From: Sulfitobacter alexandrii
GTDB taxonomy: Bacteria > Pseudomonadota > Alphaproteobacteria > Rhodobacterales > Rhodobacteraceae
NCBI RefSeq assembly: GCF_001886735.1
Contig: NZ_CP018077.1
Location: forward strand, 1-64,000
Direction: 5' to 3'
Length of the DNA: 64,000 nucleotides
Below are positions 34,227 through 43,406 of the stretch, one piece after another. The translations under genes were made by a program, and so were the position numbers. Numbering within the stretch: the first letter of the stretch is position 1; each line of letters begins with the position of its first letter. The notes beneath the pieces were generated by a model. It saw nothing but the letters and a program-made list of their open reading frames with translations, did no database searches and was not told the origin of the DNA.

Positions 34227-35210
34227 CTAGTTCCCGACCGCCGCGAAGTAGTCGCTCAGCAGATCAATGTCCGCGTCGGTGAGATCGGCAGCCGCCGCCC
34301 TCATCAGGCGGTCATGGGTATAGGTTCCATCGCGCCAGAGCCTGAGTTGCGCGGCGAGGTACATCGGCTCTTGCCCGAACAGCCGCGGGCCCTTGCGGTT
34401 ATCGCCGACGCCGTGACAGGCAAGGCAGGCCGGGATGTCACGGGTTCCCTGACGCGCAAGTTCCGCGCCCGCGCCCTGCTCCGGCACGACGGTCGGGCCC
34501 GGCATCTCCCGCTCGGTCAGTCGGCGCGCGAGGGTGGCATACTGATCTTGAGGCACGAGACTGGCCGCCTGCGCCATGATCCCGCTGGGCCGCCGCGCGT
34601 TGAGGTAGGCCTCCAACTGTGCCTCGACATAGCTTGGCGAAAGGATGTCCAGACGGGGCACCGGGCCGCCGATATCGCCATGGCAACTCCGGCAGTAGTC
34701 CACACCGGCGAGGTCGGACGACGGCAGATCAGGCGCCCTGTCCTGCTGGATCGACACCAGATAGGCCACCACCGACCAGACCTCGTCGCCCCGGCCCTCT
34801 GCCGGCCAGGCCGGCATGCCGCTCATCTTGATCCCGTTCTCGATGATCCAGTGCAGCTCATTCGGCTCCCAGTCCGCCACCGCCTCGGTGATGGCAGGGG
34901 GCTGGGGCACCATGGCCCGAACGGTGGCACTGCGGCTATCACCGGGCGCGGCATGACAGCCGGCACAGGCCGTCGCGTAGTGGGCAGCACCGAGGGCGAT
35001 CAGATCCGGATCGTCAAGCGCCGGGGCATTCTCCATGTCAGGCGCGCGCAGCCGGGCGGAATTGCGAAAGGTGGTGTGCAGCACCCACGAGACGCCGGGC
35101 CAGTGCCCCACCCGTGCCGACACGTTGTATAGCCCGAAGCCCACGACCGCCCCTGCCCCCACAAGGCCGAGAAGGGTGAGCACGACCACGATCCGGAGTG
35201 CCTGTCTCAT
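34227..35210 (-). CDS. Triheme c-type cytochrome, membrane-anchored
   Basis: A 327-residue protein with one N-terminal membrane segment (about 5-28) and three CxxCH heme sites: CAGCH, CRSCH and CLACH. The last two thirds have the two-domain cytochrome c553/c4-like pattern with PSYVEAQLEAYLNARR and PMYLAAQLRLWRDG. It starts at 35210, overlapping ctaG by ATGA, and is the last gene in the oxidase operon. It could be the electron donor to the oxidase. Confidence 0.9.
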   Translation of the reverse strand: MRQALRIVVVLTLLGLVGAGAVVGFGLYNVSARVGHWPGVSWVLHTTFRNSARLRAPDMENAPALDDPDLIALGAAHYATACAGCHAAPGDSRSATVRAMVPQPPAITEAVADWEPNELHWIIENGIKMSGMPAWPAEGRGDEVWSVVAYLVSIQQDRAPDLPSSDLAGVDYCRSCHGDIGGPVPRLDILSPSYVEAQLEAYLNARRPSGIMAQAASLVPQDQYATLARRLTEREMPGPTVVPEQGAGAELARQGTRDIPACLACHGVGDNRKGPRLFGQEPMYLAAQLRLWRDGTYTHDRLMRAAAADLTDADIDLLSDYFAAVGN

Positions 35211-35779
35211 GTGGTTTCCCTTTCCCGAAGGCCGAGGCCCGTCAGCCAGAGACCGGCGACAAGATAGACCGGCGTGCCGATGGCCAGCATCAGCATCCCG
35301 CCCACCTGCTGGCCGGACAGGTCGGGCGCGGTGCCGCAGATCTCGGCGTAGATGTCGCGCGGGGCCAGCACCAGAAGCGCACCCAGCAAAGTCATGTGCA
35401 TCGATGTCAGCAGCAGCCCGCCGGCCCCCGCCAGCGGCTGATCCGCCCGCAGGCATCCCGCCCAGACCAGCAGCCCAACGACCAGAAAACTGACCTGTTC
35501 GGCGACGAAACCGAACGCGCCAAGACGGCCAAGCGCGTGGGCCGCCGGCAGATGCCAGCCCCAAACCACCACGAATTCCGCCACCGCCGCCGCCATCGGA
35601 GGCACCGCCAGACGCCCGGCAAGCCGTGGCAGCCCCAGGATGAGGAACGGCGCCGCCACCGCGACGAGCACCATGTGACGCAGCATGTGCGCCGCGAACA
35701 CCGGCAGCATCGCATCGAGCGGCAGCAGCCAGGCCGCCGCCAGCAACCCGAGGCCGGGAACAAGCAGCAGCGGCTTCAT
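35207..35779 (-). CDS. ctaG: CtaG-type cytochrome oxidase assembly membrane protein (caa3_CtaG family)
   Basis: A 190-residue protein with five to six hydrophobic segments and conserved histidines in FAAHMLRHMVLVAVAAPFLILG, WGWHLPAAH and TSMHMTLLG, matching the caa3-type CtaG family and not the Cox11-type protein of the same name. Such proteins are needed for copper or subunit assembly of heme-copper oxidases. Start 35779 overlaps the upstream small gene by ATGA. Shorter than Bacillus CtaG, with fewer membrane spans. Confidence 0.82.
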   Translation of the reverse strand: MKPLLLVPGLGLLAAAWLLPLDAMLPVFAAHMLRHMVLVAVAAPFLILGLPRLAGRLAVPPMAAAVAEFVVVWGWHLPAAHALGRLGAFGFVAEQVSFLVVGLLVWAGCLRADQPLAGAGGLLLTSMHMTLLGALLVLAPRDIYAEICGTAPDLSGQQVGGMLMLAIGTPVYLVAGLWLTGLGLRERETT

Positions 35780-36177
35780 TGGCACCCTCCGATCAGCACG
35801 AGCGGCAGGGTCACGAAGACCACCCCGATCGCGGAGATGATCGAAAGCAGGAATGCCGCGTGGCCGAGAAAATGATACCTGTCCTCGGCCCGGCCAAGCC
35901 GGTTCACAGGGTCTGCCGTATGGGATACGTCCCATTGCCGCCAGGCCGCCCATCCCACGACGGCAATCCCTCCCAGCGCACCGGCACTGAAGATCAGAAG
36001 CCCCGCGCGCACCGTGCCGTAATCCCAGCCCTTGGCACAGGTCACGGCGACGACACCGTAACAGCATACGAAATGCAGCGCCCAGATCAGCGGCCCCAGC
36101 GTGATCTTCATCAGGCTGGCGCGGGCTTCGGCGAATTCCTCCTGGTCCTCCCGGCGGGTCTTGTTGCCTTCGGTCAC
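35776..36177 (-). CDS. Small membrane protein of the oxidase operon, unknown function
   Basis: A 133-residue protein with a charged N terminus (EGNKTRREDQEEF) and four predicted membrane helices (for example LIWALHFVCCYGVVAVTC and FLLSIISAIGVVFVTLPLVLIGG). The GTG start at 36177 overlaps the ctaD stop as GTGA. I do not recognise a family; position and topology suggest a role in assembly or as an accessory subunit. Two adjacent cysteines (CC) in helix 1 and another in AVTCAKGWD could bind copper or form a disulfide. Confidence 0.75.
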   Translation of the reverse strand: MTEGNKTRREDQEEFAEARASLMKITLGPLIWALHFVCCYGVVAVTCAKGWDYGTVRAGLLIFSAGALGGIAVVGWAAWRQWDVSHTADPVNRLGRAEDRYHFLGHAAFLLSIISAIGVVFVTLPLVLIGGCQ

Positions 36178-38735
36178 AGCGCCTCCGGGGCCAGGCCCAG
36201 AACGGCGCAGGTGACCAGCGCGGAGAGGGTGACGAAATGCCAGAACAGCGAGACATTCCAGATGTCCGCGTCGTAGCGGGGCGTCAATTTGCCAAAGATC
36301 GACCCGGCCAGGCAATAGAACTGCATGATGACGCCCGCCCCGGCATGGACGGCGACCCAGACGGCCAGCGCCCAATGGATTGCCGGGTAGACATGGCTCG
36401 TCGGGTCGAGCGACAGGACGGACCAGACCAGTGCCGTGGCCCCTCCGGCGGCGGCGAGCGGGGCGACGATCAGGCACAGCCGGGCGCCCCCGACATGACT
36501 GCGCCGGTTCAACCACCGTGCGCCAACGGTCAGCGCCCAGTTCGCCGCGAAAGCCAGCGCTGCCAGCCCCACGAGGCGCGCTTCGGGATGCAGCGCACCG
36601 GCCGGGGGAAAGTCGGGCGAGGCGGTCCAGTAGAAGAAGAACCCGAACACGAGCGACGCGAAGGCGGTCGCATCGCCCAGCATGGTGATCCACATCGCCC
36701 ACCACCCGACGGAGGCCGGCCCCGCAGCATAGGTCGGCAGGCTCAGGCCCAGCCCCGCATCCTTGCTGTCGGCCTCGGGAACCTGCGCGGTCGCGGTCCA
36801 GAGCCATCCGATGATGCAACAGATGGCCAGGACGCCACACAGGATGGCGGGCGGATACCAGTGAAAGGTCGGAAAGATGAACGCACCACCGGTGAACCCC
36901 GCCGCCCAGAGCGTGATCCACGTCGGCCCGGTGACGCGTTGAACCTGCACCGGCACCGCGTCGATGACCGACGTCACCAGCGTCTCGCGCTTGCCCTCCT
37001 GGGCGTCCGGAAGGTAATAGCGCCCGGCATCGATCCGGTCCAACATCTGCGGCTCGTCCCAAAGCGGGTAGCGGGTGCTGACATGCGGAATGGACCGCAC
37101 GCCCCAGGCTTCTTCGGGAACGTCGTGGGTCCATTCGAGGGTCCCCGCGTCCCAGGGGTTGCGCGGGATCTGGGGCTGGCGGTGCTTGGGCCGGATCAGA
37201 TCCCAGACAAACACCGAGAACCCGGCGGCGATGACAAAGGCGCCGACGGTGGAAATCAGGTTCAGCCAGTCCCATCCGAGGCCGGTGGGATAGGTATACA
37301 CCCGGCGCGGCATCCCCAGCAGCCCTGTCAGATGCATCGGCAGGAAGCACAGGTTGAACCCCGAGAAGGTGAGCCAGAATGCCCATCTGCCCAAGCGCTC
37401 GGACATCAGCCGTTTCTGGATGAAGGGGAAGAAATAGTAGACCCCCGCGATCACCGGAAAGACCATCCCGCCGAACAGCGTGTAATGCAGGTGCGCGACG
37501 ATGAAATAGGTGTCGTGCGCCTGGAAATCGAAGGGCGCCAGCGCCAGCATCACGCCGGTCAGCCCGCCCATGGTGAAGATGGCCAGCGCGCCCGAAATCC
37601 AGAGCATCGGCAGGGTCATGCGGACCCGCCCCACCAGCAGCGTGGCAAGGAACGCGAAGATCTGGATACCGGTGGGGATCACCACCGCCTCGGACGCCGC
37701 CGAGAAGAACCCGAGCGAAATCGACGGCAGCCCGGTGGTGAACATGTGATGCACCCACAACCCGAAGCTGAGAAAGCCGGTGCCCACCGCCGACAGCACG
37801 ATCCAGGAGTAGCCGAACATCGGGCGGCGGGCGACGGTGGGCACGACCATCGCGGCGATGGCGATGGAAGGCAGGAAGATGATGTAGACTTCCGGGTGGC
37901 CGAAGATCCAGAACAGGTGCTGCCACAGCATCGGGTCGCCCCCGCGCGTGGGGTCGAAGAACGGCCAGTCGAAGGAGCGTTCGAGCTCGAACAGGAAGTC
38001 GCCCGCGATCAGCGGCGGGAAGGCAAACAGGATCATGCCGCCCACGACCAGGACGTACCACGCGTAGAGCGGCATGATGTTGACCCGCATCCCCGGCGGT
38101 CGGCACTTCAGCGTACCGACGATCAGCTCCACCGCCGCCGCGATGGAAGCGACCTCGATGAACGACAGGCCCAGCAGCCAGATGTCGCTGCCCGGCCCTT
38201 CGTCCATGGTGGCGAGGGGCGGATACATGAACCATCCCGCGCGCGGGGCCACGTTGAAAAAGATCGAGCCGATGACGAAAATGCCGCCGATCAGAAAGCA
38301 CCAGTAACCGAAAGCGGACAGGCGTGGAAACGGCATGTCACGCGCGCCCAGCATCCCCGGAAGCAGCAGGATCGAGATGGCTTCGAACATCGGCACCGCG
38401 AAAAGGAACATCATCGCCGAGCCGTGCATCGTGAACAGCTGGTTGAACCTGTCCGCCGACACGAGGTCGTTCTCGGGCACCGCCAGTTGCAGGCGGATGA
38501 TGAGCGCCATCACCCCGGCCAGCAGCATGAAGACGAGCGCCGTCAGGCAATACCACTTGCCGACCTCGGTGTTGTTCACCGCCGTGACATAGCGCCAGCC
38601 CTTCGGCGTCGCCCATGCGGCGCGCAGCCGCTCGGCCTGCGCCTCGGCGATGTCGCGCGCCACGGGTTCGGCCAGCATGTCTTCGGTCGGGGGATAGGGG
38701 CCCTCGGGTTGCGGCAGTCCGGACGCTCGGGTCAC
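36174..38735 (-). CDS. ctaD: Cytochrome c oxidase subunit I-III fusion
   Basis: An 853-residue fusion. Residues about 50-550 are subunit I: heme a ligands His104 and His417, CuB ligands His280, His329, His330, the His-Tyr pair (His280/Tyr284), Glu282 and heme a3 His415. D-channel Asp133 is present, but the following Asn pair is Ser140/Ala141, and the K-channel lysine (PTGIK in A1 oxidases) is Gln358. Residues about 610-853 have subunit III-like helices with WNVSLFWHFVTLSALV. It resembles the alternative coxMNOP-type oxidases of rhizobia. It overlaps subunit II by ATGA. Reduced or altered proton pumping is likely. Confidence 0.93.
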   Translation of the reverse strand: MTRASGLPQPEGPYPPTEDMLAEPVARDIAEAQAERLRAAWATPKGWRYVTAVNNTEVGKWYCLTALVFMLLAGVMALIIRLQLAVPENDLVSADRFNQLFTMHGSAMMFLFAVPMFEAISILLLPGMLGARDMPFPRLSAFGYWCFLIGGIFVIGSIFFNVAPRAGWFMYPPLATMDEGPGSDIWLLGLSFIEVASIAAAVELIVGTLKCRPPGMRVNIMPLYAWYVLVVGGMILFAFPPLIAGDFLFELERSFDWPFFDPTRGGDPMLWQHLFWIFGHPEVYIIFLPSIAIAAMVVPTVARRPMFGYSWIVLSAVGTGFLSFGLWVHHMFTTGLPSISLGFFSAASEAVVIPTGIQIFAFLATLLVGRVRMTLPMLWISGALAIFTMGGLTGVMLALAPFDFQAHDTYFIVAHLHYTLFGGMVFPVIAGVYYFFPFIQKRLMSERLGRWAFWLTFSGFNLCFLPMHLTGLLGMPRRVYTYPTGLGWDWLNLISTVGAFVIAAGFSVFVWDLIRPKHRQPQIPRNPWDAGTLEWTHDVPEEAWGVRSIPHVSTRYPLWDEPQMLDRIDAGRYYLPDAQEGKRETLVTSVIDAVPVQVQRVTGPTWITLWAAGFTGGAFIFPTFHWYPPAILCGVLAICCIIGWLWTATAQVPEADSKDAGLGLSLPTYAAGPASVGWWAMWITMLGDATAFASLVFGFFFYWTASPDFPPAGALHPEARLVGLAALAFAANWALTVGARWLNRRSHVGGARLCLIVAPLAAAGGATALVWSVLSLDPTSHVYPAIHWALAVWVAVHAGAGVIMQFYCLAGSIFGKLTPRYDADIWNVSLFWHFVTLSALVTCAVLGLAPEAL

Positions 38736-39733
38736 TTCAGGCCCTCCAGGTAATAAGCGAGATCGCCGAGATCCGCAGGGTCGAGATCGTAACTCGGCAT
38801 CTGCGCGCCGGGCTTGAGCACTTCGGTGTGGCTGATCCAGTTGGAAAGATCCTGCAACGTGACCGTTAGCCTTCCGGCGCCCAGCGTCTGCCGGCTGCCG
38901 ACGTGGGTCAGGTCAGGCCCCACCTGTCCCGCAGCCTCGGTGCCGCGGATCGCGTGGCACGCGCCGCAGCCCTCGGACAGGAACAGCGCCGCCCCGCGGG
39001 CGGCGCGATCGTCCGCGGGCTGCGCCGCCCCCCCTGCCTCTGCCGCCAGCCAGTCGTCAAAGGCCTCCGGCGGCATCACCACCGCGGCAAATGCCATCCA
39101 GGCGTGGCTGACGCCGCAGAACTCCGCGCATTGCCCGCGGAAAGTGCCCGTCCGCTCCGGCGCGACACTCATCATCGTGTCGCGACCGGGGAACATGTCC
39201 ATCTTTCCGCCAAGCGCGGGCACCCAGAAGGAATGGATGACGTTGGCAGCGGTCAGGTGGATCTCGGTGCGCTGACCCGCCGGCAACCGGATTTCGTTGG
39301 CCGACACGATGGGTGCCTCGGCCCCTTCCGGCCAGTATTCCACCCGCCACCACCACTGTTCTCCGGTGACACGGACGACCAGCCCGTCACCGGGTCGGCG
39401 CGAGTCCGGCAGAAGGTTCAGACCCCAGACAAGCAGCGCCGTCAGGACCACGACCGGCAAGACGATACCCCCACCGATCAGCAGGTGTCGCCCATAGCGC
39501 TTGTCGAACCGGCCCGGGGCGATCTGCGAAGCGTAGTAGAACGCGCCGTTGAGCAGAAGCCACAGGACGACCGCGCCGCCGAGCATGACCCAGAACAACG
39601 TGGCGATGGCGACAGCATCCTGACCGGAGGTATTCAACGCGGATTGCGCGCCGCCGCATCCCCCGAGCGTCAGAAGCGCGCCCGGCAGCAGCAGCGACCG
39701 CGACCGGCGCGAATCAATCCGCTTCAGGCTCAT
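38732..39733 (-). CDS. ctaC: Cytochrome c oxidase subunit II fused to cytochrome c
   Basis: A 333-residue subunit II. An N-terminal lipobox-like LTLGGC suggests a lipoprotein, followed by two membrane helices. The CuA domain has GEQWWWRVEYWP and the ligand set CAEFCGVSHAWM with His in ANVIHSFWVPALGGKMDMFPG. A C-terminal cytochrome c domain has CGACH and an axial Met near QMPSYDLD. The fusion is the caa3/CoxM form and removes the need for a separate cytochrome c donor. ATG at 39733 or GTG at 39748 are both possible starts; neither has a clear ribosome site. Confidence 0.92.
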   Translation of the reverse strand: MSLKRIDSRRSRSLLLPGALLTLGGCGGAQSALNTSGQDAVAIATLFWVMLGGAVVLWLLLNGAFYYASQIAPGRFDKRYGRHLLIGGGIVLPVVVLTALLVWGLNLLPDSRRPGDGLVVRVTGEQWWWRVEYWPEGAEAPIVSANEIRLPAGQRTEIHLTAANVIHSFWVPALGGKMDMFPGRDTMMSVAPERTGTFRGQCAEFCGVSHAWMAFAAVVMPPEAFDDWLAAEAGGAAQPADDRAARGAALFLSEGCGACHAIRGTEAAGQVGPDLTHVGSRQTLGAGRLTVTLQDLSNWISHTEVLKPGAQMPSYDLDPADLGDLAYYLEGLK

Positions 39734-39864
39734 GGCTGCGCACGACACGTTGCTTCGTCAGGCATGGACCCTCCCCGATGAGCGATGGCCGAACGGAATG
39801 TCCGGGCTGTCTTTTCCACTGGGTATCAAACATGTATGGCAGTGACCAACAGGGGAAATCCACA

Positions 39865-40413
39865 ATGGCGGACAATTCACGAATGTTGGCCCCGATCGCC
39901 GACGAAGACTGGCCCGAAAGCATCGCGGACCTGAAGGACGGCTTCGCCGGGGCGCTCAATGTCTACCGGGTCATGGCGCATCATCCGGCGCTGCTGCGCG
40001 CGTGGGGGCCGTTGCGGCAGCATGTGGTCAAGGACAGCGCGCTTGGGCAGCTGCGGTCAGAGATCGTGATCCTCCGCGTGGGGGTAAGGATCGGCTCGTC
40101 CTACGAATGGGCGCACCACGTGTCGCGGGCCCGCGGCCTCGGCATGACCGACGCGCGGATTGCCGCGGTCCGCGGCATGCCCGAGGGCGAGGACGGGATG
40201 CTGGTGCAGGCGGTGGACGCGATCCTCGACCACCGGTGTCTGGATCCGGAACTCGAATCGCGGCTCGTGCGGGACTTCGGGCAGGAGGCGGTTTTCGACA
40301 TCATCGCGACCGTGGGCTTCTACTCGGTCCTTGGGACCATTCTCATGACCTACGGCGTGCCCGTGGACGATACCATCGCGGCGGAGCTGGCCGCGAACCC
40401 GCTCGAAGTCTGA
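39865..40413 (+). CDS. Carboxymuconolactone decarboxylase-family protein
   Basis: A 182-residue all-helical protein of the CMD/AhpD fold. The signature region reads LRSEIVILRVGVRIGSSYEWAHHVSRARGLGMTDARI. It has the Glu-x-x-His-His arrangement but no CxxC, so peroxidase activity of the AhpD kind is not expected. I start at 39865 after AGGGGAAA. It is divergent from the oxidase operon (131 bases) and convergent with the FAD oxidoreductase gene (15 bases). Substrate unknown. Confidence 0.88.
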   Translation: MADNSRMLAPIADEDWPESIADLKDGFAGALNVYRVMAHHPALLRAWGPLRQHVVKDSALGQLRSEIVILRVGVRIGSSYEWAHHVSRARGLGMTDARIAAVRGMPEGEDGMLVQAVDAILDHRCLDPELESRLVRDFGQEAVFDIIATVGFYSVLGTILMTYGVPVDDTIAAELAANPLEV

Positions 40414-40428
40414 CCCGGCCCGCCGCGC

Positions 40429-41727
40429 TCAGAAACCGGTCGCGCGCTCGATCGCGTCGCGGGCGCGGTACCAGCCGGTGACGGCGGGCAGGAACCACGG
40501 GGTCTCGCGGTAGAATGGAATGGTCGGGAAGTCGAGGTTCCAGAAAGCGGACGTCTTGGTGCCCGCCATTCCCAGCCCCGCGAGGTGGCCGAGGTAGCTC
40601 TGCATCGCGACGCCCGATCCGTTGCATCCCAAGGCGTGAACGATTCCGTCCCGGTCCCCGAGGTGCGGCAGAAGGTCGAAGGTGAACGCGATGCGCCCGG
40701 ACCAGGCATAACGGATCGGCACGCCACGGGTCTGGGGAAAGACGCTGTGAAGACGCTCCGCGAGTTCCTGCGCCACCTTCCCCGCGTCGCGCATCCGCAG
40801 GCTGGCGCGGCCCCCGAACAGGATGCGCCGACCATCCGGCGTCGGGCGGAAGTAGCTCAGCAGCCGCCGGCTGTCCACGGCGGTCCGGCCTTCGGGCAGC
40901 AGCTCATGCATCATCCCGTCGGGCAGGTCGTCCGTCACGATGATGTAGCTGGCCGCCGGAATGATCCGCCGCCTGACCCAGGGCCGCAACCCGTCGGAGT
41001 AGCCGTTGGTGGCGATGAAGACCTGTTCGCAGTCCACTTGTGCGCCGCCGGCCGAGACACGAAATCCGCCCGGCCGCCGGTCGATCCTTTCCACCCGCCG
41101 GTTGCTGCAAAGCTGCGCCCCTTCGGACTGCGCGAGATCCACGAGCCCCTGCAGGTATTTTCCCGGATGCAGTTGCCCGGCCCGGTCGATGGTCATCACC
41201 CCGTGATAGAGATCCGAGCCGATGACCTGCCTCTGCCGTTCGACGGGATAAAGCGTCGCGCCATCCCGTGTCATCTTTCGGGCCTTGTCGCGGTAGGCGG
41301 CGAAATGGGCTGGCAGAACGGCACAGACGACCCGGCCCGACCGGCGGTACTGCGCTGCTTCGGGCAGTTCCTGCACCCGGCCCTCGACGAAATCGAAGGA
41401 TGCCGCGGCCTCTTCCTTGAGGCGGTCGAAAACACCGGCCGGCAGCCTTTTTTCCAAGGGGGAGCGTACCTTGGACGTCGACGCCGACTTGCCCAGGTTC
41501 ACCCCGCTCGACACATGCCCCGCGTTGCGGCTGCTGGCGCCGAAGCCGAATGTCTCGGCTTCGATCACCGTCACGTCCACGCCGGCCCGGCGCAGGGCGA
41601 TGGCCGCGTTCAGTCCGGTGAACCCGCCGCCGACGACAACCACGTCGGTCCGGGGCGGCGGCGGCTCGGGGATGCTGCGTGGGGGGGCTTCCTCCCACCA
41701 ATAGGGCGTCTGGATCAGCTTCGGCAT
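40429..41727 (-). CDS. FAD-dependent amine/amino-acid oxidoreductase (DAO family)
   Basis: A 432-residue flavoprotein. The FAD-binding Rossmann motif is VVVVGGGFTGLNAAIALRRAGVDVTVIEA, and the DAO-type C terminus has the GCNGSGVAMQSYLG stretch and WSGRIAFTFDLLPHLG. The opening TPYWWEEAPP is typical of the gamma-glutamylputrescine oxidase-like group. It is coupled by TGATG to a polyamine-type permease gene, so oxidation of the imported amine is likely. Cytoplasmic; no signal peptide. Confidence 0.88.
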   Translation of the reverse strand: MPKLIQTPYWWEEAPPRSIPEPPPPRTDVVVVGGGFTGLNAAIALRRAGVDVTVIEAETFGFGASSRNAGHVSSGVNLGKSASTSKVRSPLEKRLPAGVFDRLKEEAAASFDFVEGRVQELPEAAQYRRSGRVVCAVLPAHFAAYRDKARKMTRDGATLYPVERQRQVIGSDLYHGVMTIDRAGQLHPGKYLQGLVDLAQSEGAQLCSNRRVERIDRRPGGFRVSAGGAQVDCEQVFIATNGYSDGLRPWVRRRIIPAASYIIVTDDLPDGMMHELLPEGRTAVDSRRLLSYFRPTPDGRRILFGGRASLRMRDAGKVAQELAERLHSVFPQTRGVPIRYAWSGRIAFTFDLLPHLGDRDGIVHALGCNGSGVAMQSYLGHLAGLGMAGTKTSAFWNLDFPTIPFYRETPWFLPAVTGWYRARDAIERATGF

Positions 41728-42500
41728 CAGTCGCGCTCGACGAAGAACTGGATGCCGATCACCTTGTCGAGGACGAAAACCATGACCGAGGTAAAGAGCA
41801 CCAGCGTGGCGGAAACGGCGGCGATGACCGGGCTGGCGCTTTCCAGCACTTCGGAAAAGACCTGCACCGGCAGCGTCATGACGAAGGGGCCGACAAGGAA
41901 CATGGTCACCGTGACCTCGTCGAAGGAGATGATGAAGCTGAACAGCAGCGACGTGACGAGACCGGGCCGGACCGCGGGCAGCGACACTTGCCAGAAGGTG
42001 CGCCAGGGCCGGGCGCCGAGGCTCGCCGCCGCTTCCTCCAGAGCCGGGTCGGCCTTGCGCAACGCGGCTGCGACGGGGCGATAGGCATAGGGTATGGTCA
42101 GGATGCAATGGACCAGCACCAACCCGGTGAACGTGCCCAGCCAACCGAGGCTCGACAGGGTCACGATCATGATGACCCCGATGGCCGCATGGGGAAAGAT
42201 CAGCGGTGTCAGCAACAGGGTCTCGTAGGCGGTTCCGAACCGGACCCCGTGACGCACCACCGCCCAGGCGGCCGCCAGCGAGGCGCCGGTGCTGACCAGC
42301 GCACCGATCAGCGCCAGAAGCGCCGAGGTGCCCAGCACCCGCAACCAGTCGGCGGAGCCGAGGAATTCAGCGTACCACCGCAGCGAAAACCCTTCGATGG
42401 GAAACGACAGGTATCCCGCGGAAGTGAAGGAGGACAGCACCACGATGACGATGGGCAGCGGCAGGAACAGCAGGACCGCGATGGCGATGAAACGGGTCAT
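41727..42500 (-). CDS. ABC transporter permease, PotC/spermidine-putrescine type
   Basis: A 257-residue permease with six membrane segments and the loop EEAAASLGARPWRTFWQVSLPAVRPG that docks on the ATPase. FIISFDEVTVTMFLVG is typical of PotC. It is the second permease of the importer and overlaps its partner gene by ATGA. Confidence 0.92.
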   Translation of the reverse strand: MTRFIAIAVLLFLPLPIVIVVLSSFTSAGYLSFPIEGFSLRWYAEFLGSADWLRVLGTSALLALIGALVSTGASLAAAWAVVRHGVRFGTAYETLLLTPLIFPHAAIGVIMIVTLSSLGWLGTFTGLVLVHCILTIPYAYRPVAAALRKADPALEEAAASLGARPWRTFWQVSLPAVRPGLVTSLLFSFIISFDEVTVTMFLVGPFVMTLPVQVFSEVLESASPVIAAVSATLVLFTSVMVFVLDKVIGIQFFVERD

Positions 42501-43339
42501 GTGCGGTCGCCTCCGTCGGAAAGGCGGGCGGACAGCCAGCGCTCGAAAAACTGGATCGGCAGCACGACACCCAGCGCGGTCACCAGCAGGACCGTGGCCA
42601 GCGCCGCCGCCTTTGGATAGTCGAAGAAGTGCATGACTTCCTGGAAGATCTCCGTCCCGAGCATGGTGTCACCCAGCCCGCCCAGCAGCAGCGGCGTGAC
42701 GATGGCGCCGGTCGCCATGAGATAGACCAGCGTCACGCCCGTCAGGATGCCGGGCATCGCCAGCGGCAGCATCACGGTGCGGAAACTGTGCGACGGCTTG
42801 CTGCCCAGGCTCATCGTCGCTTCCTCGAGCGAGCGGGGAATTTGCAGCAGGACCGACAGGACCGCGATGATCATGAAGGGCAGCAGGACGTGCACCAGTC
42901 CGAGGATCACGCCGAAATCGTTGTACATCAGCTTGGCCGGACGGTCGATCAGGCCCATCCATGTCAGGTAGCCGTTGATCAGCCCCCGCGGCCCGAGGAT
43001 CACCACCCAGCCGTAGCTGCGGACGACGATCGAAACGAGCCAGGGAAAGATGATGAGCAGCAGCAGGAAGTTACGGTTGCCGCGATAGCGCGCGACGAAA
43101 TAGGCGGTCGGAAAGCCGATCAGCGCCGAGATCACGGTGGTCAGCGCCGCGATCCGCAGCGTGCGTCCCAGCATCGCGACATAGTCCGCCCGGTTCAGGA
43201 TCGCGGTGTAATGACCGATGTCGAATTGGCCGTCGATGATGAGCGACGACGCGATCAGGCGCACAAGGCCGACCACGAAGACGCCCATCAGTAGCGCCGA
43301 GGGCGCCAGCAGCAGTCCGGTTCGGATGGATTTGGGCAC
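42497..43339 (-). CDS. ABC transporter permease, PotB/spermidine-putrescine type
   Basis: A 280-residue permease with the docking loop LEEATMSLGSKPSHSFRTVMLPLAMPG and the PotB-like opening of a long hydrophobic helix and periplasmic domain. Its start at 43339 follows the hairpin after the binding-protein gene, with a weak ribosome site (GAGCC). Forms the channel with the PotC-like protein. Confidence 0.92.
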   Translation of the reverse strand: MPKSIRTGLLLAPSALLMGVFVVGLVRLIASSLIIDGQFDIGHYTAILNRADYVAMLGRTLRIAALTTVISALIGFPTAYFVARYRGNRNFLLLLIIFPWLVSIVVRSYGWVVILGPRGLINGYLTWMGLIDRPAKLMYNDFGVILGLVHVLLPFMIIAVLSVLLQIPRSLEEATMSLGSKPSHSFRTVMLPLAMPGILTGVTLVYLMATGAIVTPLLLGGLGDTMLGTEIFQEVMHFFDYPKAAALATVLLVTALGVVLPIQFFERWLSARLSDGGDRT

Positions 43340-43368
43340 GGAAAGAGGGCTCCTTGGACGAATGGAGG

Positions 43369-43401
43369 CCCGGCCCGGGGGGCATGCGCCCCGGGGCCGG
43401 G
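43369..43401 (-). other. GC-rich hairpin after polyamine-type binding-protein gene
   Basis: CCCGGCCC (43369-43376) pairs with GGGCCGGG (43394-43401), and the stem can extend inward with GGGG/CCCC around a CATGCG loop. It sits between the binding-protein stop (43407) and the first permease start (43339). There is no T-run; partial attenuation or 3'-end protection is likely. Confidence 0.65.
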
Positions 43402-43406
43402 TGCGA

